Source: UBA830 sp002295635
GTDB taxonomy: Bacteria; Pseudomonadota; Alphaproteobacteria; MPNO01; UBA830
Direction of reading: 5' to 3'
NCBI GenBank assembly: GCA_002295635.1
Contig: DBHK01000011.1
Span: 27,359 to 91,358 of the forward strand
DNA: 64,000 bases
Notes under the pieces: model-generated
Databases searched by the model: none
What the model was told of the DNA's origin: nothing
Seen by the model: only the letters and a program-made list of their open reading frames with translations
Translations under genes and position numbers: made by a program
Shown here: piece by piece, positions 62,178-64,000 of the stretch
Numbering within the stretch: position 1 is the first letter of the stretch
Layout: each line of letters begins with the position of its first letter

Positions 62178-63176
62178 TCACGAGAGACCGGTTCTAAGAA
62201 TATCGTGTATGTGAATGATGCCGAGGGGCTCACCTTCAGCCACAACAAAGGACGTAGTAATCTTGTTCTCATTCATCATCGCCAAAACCTGCGCCGCCAA
62301 AGAATCGTAACCAACGGTCTTTGGATCCGCAGTCATGACCTCCGATGCCATCATAGCCAATATATCTCCTTCCATATGCCGACGCAGGTCACCATCGGTG
62401 ATCACCCCAACCAGTTTCCCATCCGCGGTGCTAACGCCGACGCAACCTAGCTGTTTAGCAGTCATTTCTATAATTGCCTCGGCCATCGGTGTATCGACGG
62501 AGACGAGTGGCAGATCCCGACCGCTACGCATTATGTCATCGGCGCGGATAAGACGGGATCCAAGCTGACCCCCAGGATGAAGAAGGTGAAAATCATCAGG
62601 CGAAAAACCACGCCGTTCAAGCAGCGTGACCGCGATTGCATCGCCCAATACTAGCATGACCGTAGTCGATGTGGTCGGCGCAAGGCTTAGCGGACAAGCT
62701 TCCGGGCTGTCCGGTACCAAAAGCGATACGTCGGCGGCTTCGGCTAACACACTGTCGGGACGACCGGTTATTGAAATAAGGGGGATACGCTTGAGCTTGA
62801 CGTAGGCAACAATATCCGAAAGCTCAGCCGTCTCGCCCGAATTTGACATCGCGATGACTGCATCTTTCGAGGTGATCATCCCAAGATCGCCGTGGCTAGC
62901 TTCACCCGGATGCACATATTGAGATGGCGTTCCAGTGGACGCCAAAGTTGCCGCGATTTTCCGAGCTATGTGACCACTTTTTCCCATGCCAGTGACAATG
63001 ACCCGCCCTTCCACATTACCCAAAAGCACAACAGCCTGAGTGAAACGTGCATCCAACGCGCGCGATAGGGCCTGCAAGCCCGATATCTCAACATCGAGCA
63101 CGCGCCGCGCTGACTCCAACGCCGACGAGGAGGAAGAGCATATATTGTCTACCAAGGTATCTTCGGTGTCCGACAT
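62178..63176 (-). CDS. kdsD: Arabinose-5-phosphate isomerase KdsD (KpsF/GutQ family)
   Basis: The 332-residue protein has an N-terminal SIS domain (VIVTGMGKSGHIARKIAATL, HPGEASHGDLGMITSKDAVI, MSNSGETAELSDIVAYVK) and two CBS domains in the last 130 residues. It makes arabinose-5-phosphate for KDO, the inner-core LPS sugar, which fits its place ahead of lptC, lptA and lptB. Confidence 0.95.
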   Translation of the reverse strand: MSDTEDTLVDNICSSSSSALESARRVLDVEISGLQALSRALDARFTQAVVLLGNVEGRVIVTGMGKSGHIARKIAATLASTGTPSQYVHPGEASHGDLGMITSKDAVIAMSNSGETAELSDIVAYVKLKRIPLISITGRPDSVLAEAADVSLLVPDSPEACPLSLAPTTSTTVMLVLGDAIAVTLLERRGFSPDDFHLLHPGGQLGSRLIRADDIMRSGRDLPLVSVDTPMAEAIIEMTAKQLGCVGVSTADGKLVGVITDGDLRRHMEGDILAMMASEVMTADPKTVGYDSLAAQVLAMMNENKITTSFVVAEGEPLGIIHIHDILRTGLS

Positions 63177-63299
63177 CTTTGATCCAACAATATCAATTGC
63201 TTATCGCCTTTATATCCTATCCGAATCCGTAGAACCCGGCGACCCCTTAGCGAAAGATAAATAAAAGATTTAATCAACTTTCCATCGCTAAAGAGGGTC

Positions 63300-63911
63300 T
63301 CAATGGGCGAATATGTCCACTTCCGGCCAGCCGGATAGATCCAACTCGGCGCGGTTCGGGAGAAACTCGAAACAAGCCTGCGCTATTTCGATGCGCCCCT
63401 CTCGTACCAGCATTTCGTCTAGCTTTTCGCGCAAGGCGTGTAAGTAAATCACGTCGGAAGCCGCGTATTTCATCTGTTGTTCCGACAATTCGTCCGCCCC
63501 CCAATCGGAGGATTGCTGCTCCTTCGATATTTCCACACCTATAAGTTCGCGACATAGATCCTTTAGGCCATGACGGTCCGTGTAGGTGCGGGCCAGCTTT
63601 GAAGCAATTTTCGTACAATACGCTGGGCGCGCGGTAACCCCTAGAAAATATCGCAACACCGCTATATCGAAGCGTCCATAATGGAATAATATTTCTATAT
63701 CAGGATCAGCCAGAATGCGGCAGAGGTTTGGGGCATTAAACTCGTTCCGGCCAAATTTTACCAAATGCGCGTTTCCATCACCGGACGACAACTGCGCGAG
63801 GCAAAGTCGGTCGCGATTTGGATGGAGCCCCATGGCCTCAGTATCAATCGCGACTGAGTCTCCAAGATCAAGGCCGTCGGGCAGGTCCCCGTGATAAAGC
63901 TCAATCGACAA
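63300..63911 (-). CDS. rnd: Ribonuclease D-like 3-5 exonuclease
   Basis: Started at the TTG used here (GGAGG ribosome site four bases away) the product is 203 residues and begins MSIELYHGDLPDGLDLGD, the N-terminus of the short alphaproteobacterial RNase D form. DEDD-type exonuclease residues are visible: Asp and Glu in VAIDTEAMGLHPNRDRLCL, Asp in LFHYGRFDIAVLRYFL, and Tyr plus Asp in QQMKYAASDVIYLHAL. The C-terminal HRDC domains of the enterobacterial enzyme are absent. Another TTG at 63965 would add 18 residues. It trims tRNA and other RNA 3-prime ends. Confidence 0.92.
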   Translation of the reverse strand: MSIELYHGDLPDGLDLGDSVAIDTEAMGLHPNRDRLCLAQLSSGDGNAHLVKFGRNEFNAPNLCRILADPDIEILFHYGRFDIAVLRYFLGVTARPAYCTKIASKLARTYTDRHGLKDLCRELIGVEISKEQQSSDWGADELSEQQMKYAASDVIYLHALREKLDEMLVREGRIEIAQACFEFLPNRAELDLSGWPEVDIFAH

Positions 63912-64000
63912 ACCGCCTCCGTTCCCACCCACAAATCCGTAATTGGATTTCGGGCTGTTTTGCAATCAATGCAGAAAGTGGTGCCCAGGAGAAGACTCGA

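Overview
The window is a dense chromosomal segment from an alphaproteobacterium of moderate GC. The lineage call rests on the conserved order aroA-cmk-rpsA-sppA-ihfB-lapA-pyrF-trpF-trpB-trpA-accD-folC, on lptC-lptA-lptB-rpoN-ptsN next to a DUF1150 gene and an Hsp20 gene, on a CarD regulator beside a seven-iron ferredoxin, and on a TIGR02300-type zinc-ribbon protein. A marine Rhodospirillales-like organism would fit, but the sequence alone does not prove it. No phage, IS element, integrase or CRISPR array was seen.

Region 1 (1-21.7 kb) is a large cobalamin locus. On the plus strand are the end of cbiD and cobK. On the minus strand runs a tightly overlapping operon cbiX-cobH-cobL-cobI-cbiG/cobJ-cobM (corrin ring methylation and contraction), then cbiB on plus, then cobW-cobN-cobO-cobQ on minus behind a clear cobalamin riboswitch at about 15.4-15.6 kb. 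Divergent from the riboswitch are cbtB and cbtA (cobalt uptake). cobT, cobS and a minus-strand galE-cobU-cobD-like-cobC-like operon supply lower-ligand and nucleotide-loop assembly. The set mixes markers of early cobalt insertion (CbiX, CbiG, CbiD) with the late-insertion chelatase subunit CobN.

Region 2 (21.9-29.6 kb) is a catabolic cluster: alpha/beta hydrolase, acyl-CoA ligase, enoyl-CoA hydratase, a LinB-like haloalkane dehalogenase with a complete catalytic set, an SDR, an acyl-CoA dehydrogenase with the ACAD10/11-like DGSSETH signature, an APH-like kinase and a small DUF6285-like protein. The last group resembles the LvaA/B/C/D/E set for 4-hydroxyacyl-CoA phosphorylation and dephospho-dehydration. 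It is the best candidate here for an undescribed pathway variant, because a dehalogenase is embedded in it.

Region 3 (29.7-34.2 kb) is a TroABCD-type manganese/zinc ABC importer, preceded by an AT-rich repeated inverted motif that may be a metalloregulator operator. One permease carries a regulator-like cytoplasmic tail.

Region 4 (34.3-43.8 kb) holds tRNA-Arg(CCT), a PagL-like lipid A deacylase, proline iminopeptidase, CarD, ferredoxin FdxA, a TerB-like protein, a DUF938 methyltransferase, an S4 RNA-binding protein with a large SUV3-like helicase, and HtpG.

Region 5 (43.7-56.1 kb) is the housekeeping block folC to aroA (folate, fatty acid, tryptophan, pyrimidine and shikimate synthesis; ribosomal protein S1; IHF), with a TIGR02300 protein and tRNA-Ala(GGC) on the other strand. 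Ribosomal protein S1 ends in three near-identical 19-residue acidic repeats.

Region 6 (56.1-64 kb) has Hsp20, DUF1150, PtsN, RpoN, LptB, LptA (with an internal duplication), LptC, KdsD and RNase D. The hpf gene usually found between rpoN and ptsN is not visible.
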